Shown here in pieces: positions 1 to 8,003 of a stretch of DNA of 64,000 nucleotides. Source of the DNA: Bacteroidia bacterium (GTDB lineage Bacteria; Bacteroidota; Bacteroidia; SpSt-205). The stretch spans positions 62,001 through 126,000 of the forward strand of contig JANXCX010000005.1 in assembly GCA_025059535.1 (NCBI GenBank), in the 5' to 3' direction. The notes under the pieces were generated by a model that had not been told where the DNA came from, did not search any database, and saw only the letters and a list, made by a program, of their open reading frames with translations. Positions within the stretch are counted from its first letter, which is position 1; each line of letters starts with the position of its first letter. A program made the translations under genes and the position numbers.

Positions 1-458
1 AAGAGGGCTTCGTAGGGCTCGCGCTCGTAGCCTAAGGCCTCGGCTTTTGCCCGCAGAAGGTGGAGAAGCTTAGTTAGGTGGGGGGCAAAGCGGCTAAAGT
101 CCGAAGCCTTGCGCGCTTCCACCCAAGCGGCTTTGGCTAAGGTTACTTCTTCGGTCAGCTCTTGAACGAGCGTCGGAGGAATTTTTACGATTGGCTCCAA
201 GTCCTCCAAAAGGATGCCTACACTTTGCTGCTCCGCTGGGGTAAGTTCGGGATGCTCCTTAGCCTCTTGGAGAAGCGGGAGTAAGGTGTCGGTGATGTGT
301 TTGTGGAGCAGGTTTGCTAAGGTGCCTAACAGGGTTGCACGGTGCGCTACCCCGCGCGGGGGCATGCATACTTCCTGATCCCACGAGAGAATTTCTATAT
401 TGCTGGCGAGAAGCGCGCGGAAGCGTAGCGCCTCATAAAGCCGTTCTCTTAGAGCCAT
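1..458 (-). CDS. M32 family metallocarboxypeptidase (carboxypeptidase Taq type), N-terminal part
   Basis: This is the N-terminal 152 codons of a gene that runs off the left edge of the window. The translation starts MALRERLYEALRF and contains LSWDQEVCMPPRGVAHR, followed further on by a W-x-EAR-x-ASDF-x-RFAPHL stretch; both are typical of the helical N-terminal half of M32 carboxypeptidases. These cytoplasmic zinc enzymes remove C-terminal residues from peptides. The HExxH zinc motif lies further C-terminal and is outside the window, so catalytic integrity cannot be judged. The ATG at 458 is supported by a perfect TACATTTG promoter box ending 4 nt upstream, in the 19-bp gap after the preceding gene. 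The gene is therefore probably transcribed separately from the upstream run. Confidence 0.85.
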   Translation of the reverse strand, partial: MALRERLYEALRFRALLASNIEILSWDQEVCMPPRGVAHRATLLGTLANLLHKHITDTLLPLLQEAKEHPELTPAEQQSVGILLEDLEPIVKIPPTLVQELTEEVTLAKAAWVEARKASDFSRFAPHLTKLLHLLRAKAEALGYEREPYEAL

Positions 459-462
459 AGAG

Positions 463-470
463 CAAATGTA
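463..470 (-). promoter_or_regulatory. -7 box TACATTTG for the M32 carboxypeptidase
   Basis: This perfect match to the Bacteroidota -7 consensus TAnnTTTG lies 4 nt before the ATG at 458 and fills most of the gap between two same-strand genes. No convincing -33 TTG is seen. Confidence 0.65.
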
Positions 471-477
471 CCGATTT

Positions 478-1080
478 TTAGCGCGTTTCGCCCCAGAGGG
501 CGTGAATCTCTACAAGGAAGCGGCGCAGTTTAGCGCCCTCGTAGTTTCCTGTAACACCTGCTGGACGTCGGAGGAGATTGGTAAGGCCTATCTCATAGGC
601 GGCACTTATACCAGTAGTGCCAAACTGCACGGGAAGCTCCAGCGTAAGCCCGAAGGGAAGGAAAGCGTACCATCGGTTAGGGGGGCGTTGAGGGTCTAGG
701 CTAAGTCCCTGCATCTGATACCGGTAGCCGACTACGAGGCCAGTTTTTGGGTAGAAGAGGTACCAGCGCGGGCCGAAACGGAAAGCGACTTCCACGGCTT
801 TATAGGCGGTGATTTGGCCTCGGCGAAAGTCGGTATTGACTAAGGGTAGGCGCGGTTCTGCAGGCGCGCCCTTATATACCCAGAGGATAGAGGTTTCCCA
901 GCCGGCACCCCAGCGGTAGCTTTTAGCGTGAAGCCCTAAGGCCCCGTCCGAGAACCAGCCCCTGGGTACGGGATCGGCATGGGCCGTAGCGTAATTGAAG
1001 CGGCCTTGGAAGAGCAAGCCTACGCCGCGCTGGGCCCACAGCATACTACACCACCACACCCAATGCACGCAGCTCCGCAT
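478..1080 (-). CDS. Predicted secreted outer-membrane beta-barrel protein, unknown function
   Basis: This is a 200-residue protein I do not recognise. Residues 1-17 (MRSCVHWVWWCSMLWAQ) look like a signal peptide with the WAQ end shared by several exported proteins in this window. The rest alternates aromatic and polar residues, as in small outer-membrane beta-barrels. Starting at ATG 1080 gives a 35-bp overlap with the 3' end of dapD. An in-frame ATG at 1044 would follow the dapD stop directly but would delete most of the signal peptide, so I prefer 1080. It is the last gene of the pnt-ace-dapD run. A barrel role is inferred from composition only. Confidence 0.6.
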   Translation of the reverse strand: MRSCVHWVWWCSMLWAQRGVGLLFQGRFNYATAHADPVPRGWFSDGALGLHAKSYRWGAGWETSILWVYKGAPAEPRLPLVNTDFRRGQITAYKAVEVAFRFGPRWYLFYPKTGLVVGYRYQMQGLSLDPQRPPNRWYAFLPFGLTLELPVQFGTTGISAAYEIGLTNLLRRPAGVTGNYEGAKLRRFLVEIHALWGETR

Positions 1081-1864
1081 TCAGGGCAAGCTTATCGGCG
1101 TGCCGGGCCGTACGCCATCCAATAATCAGCGCGCAAGGCACGCCATAGGTTCCACCTGGAAAGGTTTTAGAGCGCATCCCTTGGATTACGATCGCCTTAG
1201 GCGGCACATAGCCCCGATACTCCCGGGGTGGGTCAGTAGTAACATCTATTATGGGCATGCTGGCAGTTAGGACGACCCCGGCGGCCAGTACGGCTTCGGA
1301 GCCTATGCGTACGCCCTCCACCAGTACGCACCGACTCCCAATAAAAGCCCCGTCTTCTATAATGACCGGCTGAGCTTGAGGCGGTTCTAAAACCCCTCCT
1401 ATGCCTACTCCTCCGCTAATATGAACGTTTCGGCCGATTTGGGCGCAAGAGCCTACCGTAGCCCATGTATCAATCATCGTATCCTCCCCCACATATGCGC
1501 CAATATTGACATAGCCTGGCATGAGGATCACCCCAGGGGCTAAATAGCTGCCATAGCGCGCTACGCCGGGCGGTACGACGCGCACCTGAGCCAGGGAGGC
1601 GGGCGACTTAAGCGGAATCTTATCCTGAAAATACAGGTCCCCTGCGTGAAGCGGCTGAACGGCGCGCAGGCGGAAGTAAAGCAAAATGGCCTTTTTGACC
1701 CAGTCCTGCACTTCCCAGCCGCCTTCCGCTGTGGGGATAGCGCAGCGAAGGTTTCCTGCATCCAGCCCAGCTATAACTTCCTCTACGGCCTCTTGATAGG
1801 GCTTTTCCCTGAGGCAGCTAGGCTGGGCCCAGGCTTCTTCTATCCGCTTAGCTAAAATAGTCAC
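1046..1864 (-). CDS. dapD: 2,3,4,5-tetrahydropyridine-2,6-dicarboxylate N-succinyltransferase
   Basis: DapD succinylates tetrahydrodipicolinate in the succinylase branch of lysine and diaminopimelate synthesis (cytoplasm). The 272-residue length matches the family. The C-terminal half is a left-handed beta-helix of hexapeptide repeats, with the diagnostic motifs MIDTWATVGSCAQIG and SGGVGIGGVLEP around residues 130-170, followed by IIEDGAFIGSRC. The start is GTG at 1864, 3 bp after the stop of the upstream thioesterase gene. Its 3' end overlaps the following membrane-protein gene. Its place in a glyoxylate-shunt run is not explained by pathway logic, although succinyl-CoA supply may be linked. 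The assignment is secure from the motifs. Confidence 0.95.
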   Translation of the reverse strand: MTILAKRIEEAWAQPSCLREKPYQEAVEEVIAGLDAGNLRCAIPTAEGGWEVQDWVKKAILLYFRLRAVQPLHAGDLYFQDKIPLKSPASLAQVRVVPPGVARYGSYLAPGVILMPGYVNIGAYVGEDTMIDTWATVGSCAQIGRNVHISGGVGIGGVLEPPQAQPVIIEDGAFIGSRCVLVEGVRIGSEAVLAAGVVLTASMPIIDVTTDPPREYRGYVPPKAIVIQGMRSKTFPGGTYGVPCALIIGWRTARHADKLALNAELRALGVVV

Positions 1865-1867
1865 CCC

Positions 1868-2374
1868 TCAACTGAAGCGTAGGGTTGAGGCCTTTTGGGG
1901 GTCTAGCTTCCCTGCCATAATCAGCCGCATTTCTCGCCGCCGCAGGGCGCCTTCATACTGGGCTTTCTCTTCCTCCGTTTCGGGCTCCACAGGCGGCACG
2001 GGGATAGGACAGCCACTTTGGTCTATGGCCACAAAGGTAAAATAAGCCTCATTGCAGAGCCGCCGTTCGTTAGAAGGGAGGGCCTGCGCATATACGCGCA
2101 GATAGACTTCCATAGAAGTATTGAAAGCACGCGTTACAATAGCTTCTATAGTCAGTAGCTCGCCTACGCGTATGGGCGAGCGGAAACTGACATAATCCAC
2201 CGCTGCCGTTACACACACGCGCTGGGAATGGCGGTAGGCAGATATGGCTGCGGCTATGTCCATCCAGTAAAGAAGCTGACCTCCCATAAGATTACCTAAG
2301 GCGTTAGCATGGTTGGGAAAAACCATCTCGGTGAGAATCGTATGGGAGAGGCGGGGTGGCTTAGGGGATAGCAT
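1868..2374 (-). CDS. Acyl-CoA thioesterase, hotdog fold (YciA/BFIT-like)
   Basis: This is a single hotdog domain of 168 residues that hydrolyses acyl-CoA thioesters to free acid and CoA. NHANALGNLMGGQLLYWMD near the N-terminus carries the conserved helix start and the catalytic acidic residue of the acyl-CoA hydrolase family. It is followed by AAAISAYRHSQRVCVTAAVD and the strand VSFRSPIRVGELL. The C-terminal tail is charged. The gene lies 11 bp after isocitrate lyase and 3 bp before dapD, so it is cotranscribed with the glyoxylate-shunt genes, which fits turnover of fatty acyl-CoA. Chain-length preference cannot be read from the sequence. Confidence 0.85.
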   Translation of the reverse strand: MLSPKPPRLSHTILTEMVFPNHANALGNLMGGQLLYWMDIAAAISAYRHSQRVCVTAAVDYVSFRSPIRVGELLTIEAIVTRAFNTSMEVYLRVYAQALPSNERRLCNEAYFTFVAIDQSGCPIPVPPVEPETEEEKAQYEGALRRREMRLIMAGKLDPQKASTLRFS

Positions 2375-2385
2375 GGGATGAGGAT

Positions 2386-3702
2386 TTAGAACTGAGCTTT
2401 TTCGGTAGAGCCTTCCATGGCGGTAAGGCTGCTTTTGCCAGCCGTGATAGTGAGTTGCACAAGGTCAAAGTATTCTGTGCCTACGAAGGCTTGATGCTTC
2501 ACCGCGCGAAAGCCCTGAGCTTGCAGGTCAAATTCGCGCGCCTGAAGCTCGGCATAGCCAGCCATGCCACGCTCTACATAGGCCCGAGCGAGCTCAAACA
2601 TACTGGCATTGAGCGCATGGAAGCCAGCCAGGGTAATAAATTGGTACTTATAGCCTAGCTGCGCCAGCTTCTCCCGGAATTCCAGCATTTCGGTTGGGGA
2701 AAGGTATTTTTTCCAGTTGAACGAGGGAGAGCAGTTGTAGGCTAAAAGCTTGCCGGGAAATTTTTCGTGGATGGCTTGGGCAAACTCGCGCGCTTCGCCC
2801 AAATCAGGTGTAGAGGTCTCGCACCAGAGCAGGTCAGCATAGGGCGCGTAGGCTAGGGCCCGGCTGATAGCCATTTCTAAGCCGGATCGTATGTAATAGA
2901 AACCCTCGCTGCTGCGTGGATGGTCGCGCCGGATAAAGGGGGTATCGGTGGGGTCTATATCTGAAGTAAGGAGGGTGGCGCTATTAGCGTCCGTACGGGC
3001 GATAAGAATGGTGGGCACGCCTAAGACGTCGGCGGCCAGGCGAGCCGCTACGAGCTTCTGGATGGCTTCGCTGGTCGGCACGAGTACTTTACCGCCTAAA
3101 TGGCCGCACTTTTTGGCGGAAGAGAGCTGATCTTCAAAGTGCACGCCGGCCGCTCCGGCCTCAATCATCATCTTCATAAGCTCAAAGGCATTCAGCAGAC
3201 CGCCAAAGCCTGCTTCGGCATCCGCTACAATCGGTACCAGCCAGTCCCGCGAGGCGCCGCGCTCAGGGTCTCGGCTAAATTCTATCTGGTCGGCGCGTAG
3301 AAGCGCATTATTGATGCGGCGAACAAGCTGGGGCACGCTTTCTACGGGATAGAGGCTTTGGTCGGGGTAGGTGTGACCGGCGGCGTTGGCATCAGCGGCT
3401 ACCTGCCACCCACTTACATAAATGGAAGAAAGGCCAGCTTCTACTTCTTGGACGGCTTGCAGACCAGTAAGGGCGCCCAAGGCACCTACCCAAGGTTGGG
3501 TATGAAGGGCGGCCCAAAGCTTACGGGCCCCGCGTTCTGCTATAGGATAGGAGAAGTCGTAAGACCCGCGCAGGCGAATAACCTCCGCGGCCGTGTAAGG
3601 GCGTAGAATACCCTGCCAGCGTGGATTCTCCTGCCAATCCTTCTCAAGGGCCATCACCCGATGACGAAAACTCTGACTAAGGGACATATCGCTGGTAAGC
3701 AT
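2386..3702 (-). CDS. aceA: Isocitrate lyase
   Basis: Isocitrate lyase splits isocitrate into glyoxylate and succinate, the first step of the glyoxylate shunt. The 438-residue protein has the active-site signature KKCGH at residues 197-201 (catalytic Cys199), preceded by an ADAEAGFGG metal-binding segment and followed by ILIARTDA. The ATG at 3702 overlaps the end of malate synthase by 26 bp; a second in-frame ATG at 3687 reduces this to 11 bp, and both are plausible. It sits between aceB and the thioesterase gene in one run. The paralogous methylisocitrate lyase (prpB) is at 47453-48367; this one is assigned as AceA by its larger size and its aceB neighbour. Confidence 0.95.
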   Translation of the reverse strand: MLTSDMSLSQSFRHRVMALEKDWQENPRWQGILRPYTAAEVIRLRGSYDFSYPIAERGARKLWAALHTQPWVGALGALTGLQAVQEVEAGLSSIYVSGWQVAADANAAGHTYPDQSLYPVESVPQLVRRINNALLRADQIEFSRDPERGASRDWLVPIVADAEAGFGGLLNAFELMKMMIEAGAAGVHFEDQLSSAKKCGHLGGKVLVPTSEAIQKLVAARLAADVLGVPTILIARTDANSATLLTSDIDPTDTPFIRRDHPRSSEGFYYIRSGLEMAISRALAYAPYADLLWCETSTPDLGEAREFAQAIHEKFPGKLLAYNCSPSFNWKKYLSPTEMLEFREKLAQLGYKYQFITLAGFHALNASMFELARAYVERGMAGYAELQAREFDLQAQGFRAVKHQAFVGTEYFDLVQLTITAGKSSLTAMEGSTEKAQF

Positions 3703-5185
3703 AGCTCGTTAGAAAGGGGATAAAATAGGACGAATATACCAGTTCTCGCAGTAGGCGTCCCGCCAGCGGAAGTATAGAGGAATGCTCCTGGTAGGCTTGC
3801 TGGATAAGTTCCTCGTAGAGAAGGGGAGAGATGGGTTTGCCATTTTCGGTGCGGGGCGGTTCGGCGGCATGCAGCCACTGCCAGAGCTGGGCTCGGGCTA
3901 TCTCCGCCGTAGCCGTATCCTCCATGAGGTTGAAGAGGGCTACGGCCCCCTGACCTTGGAGCCAAGCGGAAAGATAGAGGAGGGCTACCTCTATATTGCG
4001 ACGTACGCTGGCGAGCGGCAGCGTACCCTCCAGCGGAGGGAAGTTTTGGAGCGCCTTAGGATCAAACTCCCCCGGAGGTAGCTTACTTAGCTGGTTAGGC
4101 GCGCCTTGGAGGCCTTCCTGGAAGAGCTGGCGGACCACGGGCACAAGGTCAGGATGCGCTACCCAAGCCCCATCAAAGCCTTGCCTTAGCTCGCGCGCTT
4201 TATCACGCCGGACCTGCTCAAAGGCGCGGGCATTCAGCTCAGGGTTTTTGCGGTCAGGAATGAAAGCCGACATCCCCCCTATCGCCAAAGCGCCGCGCTT
4301 GTGAGCGGCCCGCACTACCTCCTCAGCATAGGCCTGCATAAAAGGCTGGTCCATAGTAAGGCGCTCGCGCTCAGGCAGAAGGAAGGTACGCTCATGTTGG
4401 AATGTTTTTATAATACTAAAGAGATAGTCCCATCGGCCAGCGTTTAGGCCAGCGATATGCTCGCGCAGCTCATACAGAATCTCCTCCATCTGAAAGGCTG
4501 CGGGGAAAGTCTCAATAAGTACGGTAACTCGGACAGTGCCTAAGGGAAGTCCTAAATAGGATTCACAGCGCGTAAGGAGCTCAGTCCAGAGCTGGGCCTC
4601 GGCGGCACTTTCTATCTTAGGTAGGTAGAGGTAAGGGCCGCGCCCCTGTGCCGCCAGGATTTCGGCGTTATGGTAAAGGAAAGTAGCCGTATCTAAAAAG
4701 CTGGCGGCGATAGGGGCGCCTCCAATAGGATAGTGGCGCTCTAAAAGGTGGAGGCCGCGTGGCCGTACCAGCAGAAGGCTAGACGCATTAGGGTCTAGTT
4801 CGTAGCGCTTCCCTTCAGGAGAAATGAAACGCAGCGTGCCCCGAACGGCTTCTTGAAGGGCTTTCTGGGCGCGCTGTTGGCTTTCCCAGTGGGGGGTGAA
4901 GGCGTCTTCTAAATCCGCCATGAAGGTATCCGCGCCCGAATGCAGGGCGTTGATAATTATCTTGGGCTCGGCTGGGCCTGTAATTTCTACGAGCCTTCTT
5001 TGGAGATTCGGAGGTATTGGTCTCACCTGCCAGCGGCTGCGCCGAATGGCGGAGACAGGTTCGGGTAGCTTTCGGCGGAAGCGCCGGCGCTGCCGAATCA
5101 ACTCACGCCGCCACTTTTCTAAGGACCGATGAAGCTGCCTAAGAAGGGCCTGAAGACCTGGCGGAAAAAGCTCCGCATCTACCAT
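3677..5185 (-). CDS. aceB: Malate synthase A
   Basis: Malate synthase A condenses glyoxylate with acetyl-CoA to malate, the second step of the glyoxylate shunt. The 502-residue length fits the A isoform. Recognisable segments are [20 protein letters not shown] near residue 90, [16 protein letters not shown], and [19 protein letters not shown], which resembles the glyoxylate/Mg2+ site of the family. The ATG at 5185 lies 3 bp after the pntB stop and the 3' end overlaps aceA, so the two shunt enzymes are translationally close. The first 30 residues are unusually Arg-rich. Confidence 0.95.
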   Translation of the reverse strand: MVDAELFPPGLQALLRQLHRSLEKWRRELIRQRRRFRRKLPEPVSAIRRSRWQVRPIPPNLQRRLVEITGPAEPKIIINALHSGADTFMADLEDAFTPHWESQQRAQKALQEAVRGTLRFISPEGKRYELDPNASSLLLVRPRGLHLLERHYPIGGAPIAASFLDTATFLYHNAEILAAQGRGPYLYLPKIESAAEAQLWTELLTRCESYLGLPLGTVRVTVLIETFPAAFQMEEILYELREHIAGLNAGRWDYLFSIIKTFQHERTFLLPERERLTMDQPFMQAYAEEVVRAAHKRGALAIGGMSAFIPDRKNPELNARAFEQVRRDKARELRQGFDGAWVAHPDLVPVVRQLFQEGLQGAPNQLSKLPPGEFDPKALQNFPPLEGTLPLASVRRNIEVALLYLSAWLQGQGAVALFNLMEDTATAEIARAQLWQWLHAAEPPRTENGKPISPLLYEELIQQAYQEHSSILPLAGRLLRELVYSSYFIPFLTSYAYQRYVP

Positions 5186-5188
5186 AGG

Positions 5189-6577
5189 CTAGAGCTCTTT
5201 CAAAGCTTCGGTAATCTTCTCCAGACTTGCGCGCGCATCACCAAAGAGCATATAGGTCTGGGGCTGGTAGAAAAGCTCATTCTCTACGCCTGCAAAGCCA
5301 GGATTCATAGACCGTTTGAGTACTATCACGCTGCGCGCTTTATCCACCTCCAGGATGGGCATACCGTAGAGCGGGCTGGAAGTGTCTTTACGCGCGGCGG
5401 GATTGACCACATCGTTGGCGCCGATGACCAAAGCCACATCTACTTGGGGAAAATCTGGGTTGATTTTTTCCATCTCATATAGCCGTTCGTAGGGGATGTC
5501 GGCTTCGGCTAGCAGTACGTTCATGTGCCCTGGCATGCGTCCAGCGACGGGGTGGATGGCGAAGCGCACCTCTACATTACGCGCCAGAAGCGCATCCATG
5601 AGCTTTTTTACAGCATGTTGGGCTTGGGCTACGGCCATGCCATAGCCGGGCACAATCACAACTTCGCGCGCATAGTTCAGCATTAGGGCTACATCCTCTG
5701 GGGTAGTGGCCCGCACGGTGCGGTCCCCTGCGCTGGCCGTGCTCGTAGAGCTGCCTACGCCTGCAAAAAGCACATTCCATAAAGAACGGTTCATTGCACG
5801 GGACATAATTTGGGTAAGGATGAGGCCGGAAGCACCCACGAGGGTCCCAGCGATTATGAGAAGATAATTCTGAAGCACAAAGCCTGTAGCAGCGGCGGCT
5901 AGGCCCGAAAGGGAATTAAGAAATGCTACAATTACGGGCATGTCTGCCCCACCCACAGGCAGAGTAATCCAGAATCCCAATAGGAGCGATGCCCCTAAAA
6001 CGCCATAGAGCCAGTAGGACTCCTGGATCCCTGCGTAAAGCACCGTCATGATAAGGCTCAGAATAAGCCAGCCTAAACTCTGGTAATGGTGCGCAGGCAG
6101 CAGGAAGGGACGGCCAGAAAGAATCTCCTCCAGCTTACCAAAGGCTATAAGGCTTCCCGAAAAGGTTACGGTGCCGATAAGTACGCTCAAAGCGATAATA
6201 GCTAAGGTGGTAGGGGAGAAGGAGGGGCTGGCGAAGTATTCGGTGAGGGCTTGGCTACGCTCAGCTTCGGCCAGGGCTACCAGGGCGGAGGCGGCTCCGC
6301 CAAATCCATTTAGGAGGGCCACCATCTGGGGCATGGCGGTCATTTTTACCTTTAGCGCCATCCAAGCGCCCAGAACGCTGCCCACTCCTACCCCTAGCAC
6401 TATCCACTCGTAGCGCAGGATGCCTTTGTGGAAGAGGGTAGCTATCATGCCTAAGGCCATCCCCAGAGCGCCTAGCGCATTACCCAAGCGAGCGGTACGC
6501 GGAGAATTTAGTAGCTTTATGGCTACAATAAAAAGAATAGACGCTACTAGGTAGGAAACTTGAATAAGCGTTTCCAT
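5189..6577 (-). CDS. pntB: NAD(P) transhydrogenase, subunit beta
   Basis: PntB is the membrane-spanning and NADP(H)-binding subunit of proton-translocating transhydrogenase, which uses the proton gradient to reduce NADP+ with NADH. Residues 1 to about 260 hold a series of hydrophobic helices. Residues about 290-462 form domain III, with VIVPGYGMAVAQAQHAV, HPVAGRMPGHMNVLLAEA and IGANDVVNPAA, all typical of NADP binding. The 462-residue length is normal. The start at 6577 is 4 bp after pntA2. The three pnt genes head the glyoxylate-shunt run, linking NADPH supply to acetate or fatty-acid growth. Confidence 0.95.
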   Translation of the reverse strand: METLIQVSYLVASILFIVAIKLLNSPRTARLGNALGALGMALGMIATLFHKGILRYEWIVLGVGVGSVLGAWMALKVKMTAMPQMVALLNGFGGAASALVALAEAERSQALTEYFASPSFSPTTLAIIALSVLIGTVTFSGSLIAFGKLEEILSGRPFLLPAHHYQSLGWLILSLIMTVLYAGIQESYWLYGVLGASLLLGFWITLPVGGADMPVIVAFLNSLSGLAAAATGFVLQNYLLIIAGTLVGASGLILTQIMSRAMNRSLWNVLFAGVGSSTSTASAGDRTVRATTPEDVALMLNYAREVVIVPGYGMAVAQAQHAVKKLMDALLARNVEVRFAIHPVAGRMPGHMNVLLAEADIPYERLYEMEKINPDFPQVDVALVIGANDVVNPAARKDTSSPLYGMPILEVDKARSVIVLKRSMNPGFAGVENELFYQPQTYMLFGDARASLEKITEALKEL

Positions 6578-6581
6578 GGAG

Positions 6582-6860
6582 CTACTTACGTTTGAACATG
6601 CGTAGCATGCGATCGGTAACTAAGAAGCCGCCTACTACGTTTAGCGTAGCTAGAATTACGGCGAGGAGACCTAAGGCTGTAAGCAGCGGAGAGGTGGCTT
6701 CTCCCGCTACCACGAGCGAACCTATAATCGTGATCCCCGAAATGGCATTAGAGCCAGACATAAGGGGCGTGTGAAGGATAGGAGGAACTTTACTAATCAG
6801 CTCAAAGCCCAAAAAGGTAGCCAAAGCGAATATGAATACAGCGAAAAGGTATTCTGTCAT
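6582..6860 (-). CDS. pntA2: NAD(P) transhydrogenase, subunit alpha part 2 (membrane segment)
   Basis: This 92-residue membrane protein carries the transmembrane part that is fused to the alpha subunit in E. coli but is separate in many other bacteria. It has three hydrophobic stretches; HTPLMSGSNAISGITIIGS in the middle is the conserved membrane-domain motif. Its ATG overlaps the pntA1 stop (ATGA), and pntB starts 4 bp after its end. The split alpha arrangement is common in bacteria and is not a frameshift. Confidence 0.93.
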   Translation of the reverse strand: MTEYLFAVFIFALATFLGFELISKVPPILHTPLMSGSNAISGITIIGSLVVAGEATSPLLTALGLLAVILATLNVVGGFLVTDRMLRMFKRK

Positions 6861-7969
6861 GCGACTAGTTCTTTTGTGCCTTTCCAGAGTATGCAGGTTT
6901 TTTGGAGGAGCTCATCCTCAAGATGGAGTTTTGGGGGGGAGTTTTTAGCGCAAAAGAGGCTTAGGAATTCGGAGAAGTTACGGCTAAGCATTTGGGAGGC
7001 GTGGACGGGCAGGGTAGCGGGGAGTTGGAGAGGGGCAAGGAGAAGTATGCCATCTAAGTTTTGGGTTTGACCGGGGATGGTTTCTTCGCAATTCCCCCCT
7101 GTATCGGCCGCTAAGTCTACGATGACGGCACCAGGTTTCATTTGCTGGCGCATGGTGCGCGTGATAATTTTAGGGGCGGGGCGTTCGGGTAGAGCCGCCG
7201 TGGTAATAACGATATCGGCGCGTGCCAGGTAGGCGGCAAGGGCTTCTTGCTGGCGGGCCTGCTCTTCGGGCGTAAGGGCGCGCGCATAACCCCCAGCCGT
7301 TTCGGCGGTAGCATCCAGCGTGAGGGGTAGAAAACGCGCCCCCAGGCTTTCTACCTGCTCTTTAGCCGCAGGGCGAATGTCGTAGGCCTCTACTTGGGCG
7401 CCGAGCCGGCGCGCCGTAGCGATAGCCTGAAGGCCAGCTACCCCTGCCCCAATTACTAGGACGCGCGCTGGCGCTAGCGTACCCGCCGCCGTAGTAAGCA
7501 TAGGAAATACGCGCGCAAAATGATAAGCCGCAAGGAGTACCGCCTTATAGCCTGCCAGCGCCGCCATAGAGGAGAGGACATCCATGCTTTGGGCACGCGT
7601 AAGACGCGGTAGGCGCTCTAAACCGAAAATACTCCACTGCTTCTCGGCTAATGCTGCGAGGCTTGCGGGATGTTGCCAGGCCTGCAAAAGCCCTACGAGA
7701 ACCCGGCCCGAAGGATAGCGCTCAATCTCCTCAGGCGTAGGCATGCGCAGACGCAAAAGTATTTCACAGGCTTCTACCACTGCTTGGGCTGTAGGGAGTA
7801 CCTCGGCGCCAGCCTGACGGTAGGCTTCATCGGGCCAGTAAGCCCCTGTGCCAGCCTCGCGCTCTAACACTATCTGAAAGCCTTTTGCCGTAAGCTTAGC
7901 TACCGCTTCAGGCACAAGGGCCACCCGACGCTCTAAGGGGTTCTGTTCATTCAGAAAGCCTAAGCGCAT
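6857..7969 (-). CDS. pntA1: NAD(P) transhydrogenase, subunit alpha part 1 (NAD(H)-binding)
   Basis: This is the soluble NAD(H)-binding domain I, a relative of alanine dehydrogenase. RLGFLNEQNPLERRVALVPE begins the protein; the Rossmann fingerprint GAGVAGLQAIATARRLGA and the segment YDIRPAAKEQVESLGARF follow in mid-protein, then IVDLAADTGGNCE. I choose ATG 7969 (370 residues) rather than upstream in-frame starts, because a perfect TATATTTG box lies 7 nt before it and earlier codons would lie upstream of the promoter. It is the first gene of an eight-gene minus-strand run ending at 478. Confidence 0.93.
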   Translation of the reverse strand: MRLGFLNEQNPLERRVALVPEAVAKLTAKGFQIVLEREAGTGAYWPDEAYRQAGAEVLPTAQAVVEACEILLRLRMPTPEEIERYPSGRVLVGLLQAWQHPASLAALAEKQWSIFGLERLPRLTRAQSMDVLSSMAALAGYKAVLLAAYHFARVFPMLTTAAGTLAPARVLVIGAGVAGLQAIATARRLGAQVEAYDIRPAAKEQVESLGARFLPLTLDATAETAGGYARALTPEEQARQQEALAAYLARADIVITTAALPERPAPKIITRTMRQQMKPGAVIVDLAADTGGNCEETIPGQTQNLDGILLLAPLQLPATLPVHASQMLSRNFSEFLSLFCAKNSPPKLHLEDELLQKTCILWKGTKELVA

Positions 7970-7976
7970 CCGCTGG

Positions 7977-7984
7977 CAAATATA
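7977..7984 (-). promoter_or_regulatory. -7 box TATATTTG for the pnt-ace-dapD run
   Basis: This perfect TAnnTTTG match lies 7 nt before ATG 7969. It is only 6 bp from the opposing box at 7991-7998, so the two promoters are back to back. Confidence 0.65.
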
Positions 7985-7990
7985 CTGCTC

Positions 7991-7998
7991 TACCTTTG
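7991..7998 (+). promoter_or_regulatory. -7 box TACCTTTG for the glycosyltransferase pair
   Basis: This perfect consensus box lies 5 nt before the GTG at 8004 and predicts an essentially leaderless mRNA. Confidence 0.65.
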
Positions 7999-8003
7999 CT
8001 GAA

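Noticed and set aside
3654..3965. Minus-strand frame of about 100 codons across the aceB/aceA junction
   Set aside because: Same strand but a different frame from two well-supported enzymes; its translation is Pro/Arg-rich and resembles no family.
6857..6860. Possible frameshift splitting the transhydrogenase alpha subunit
   Set aside because: Separate pntA1 and pntA2 genes with an ATGA overlap are the normal arrangement in many bacteria, and both have full domains.
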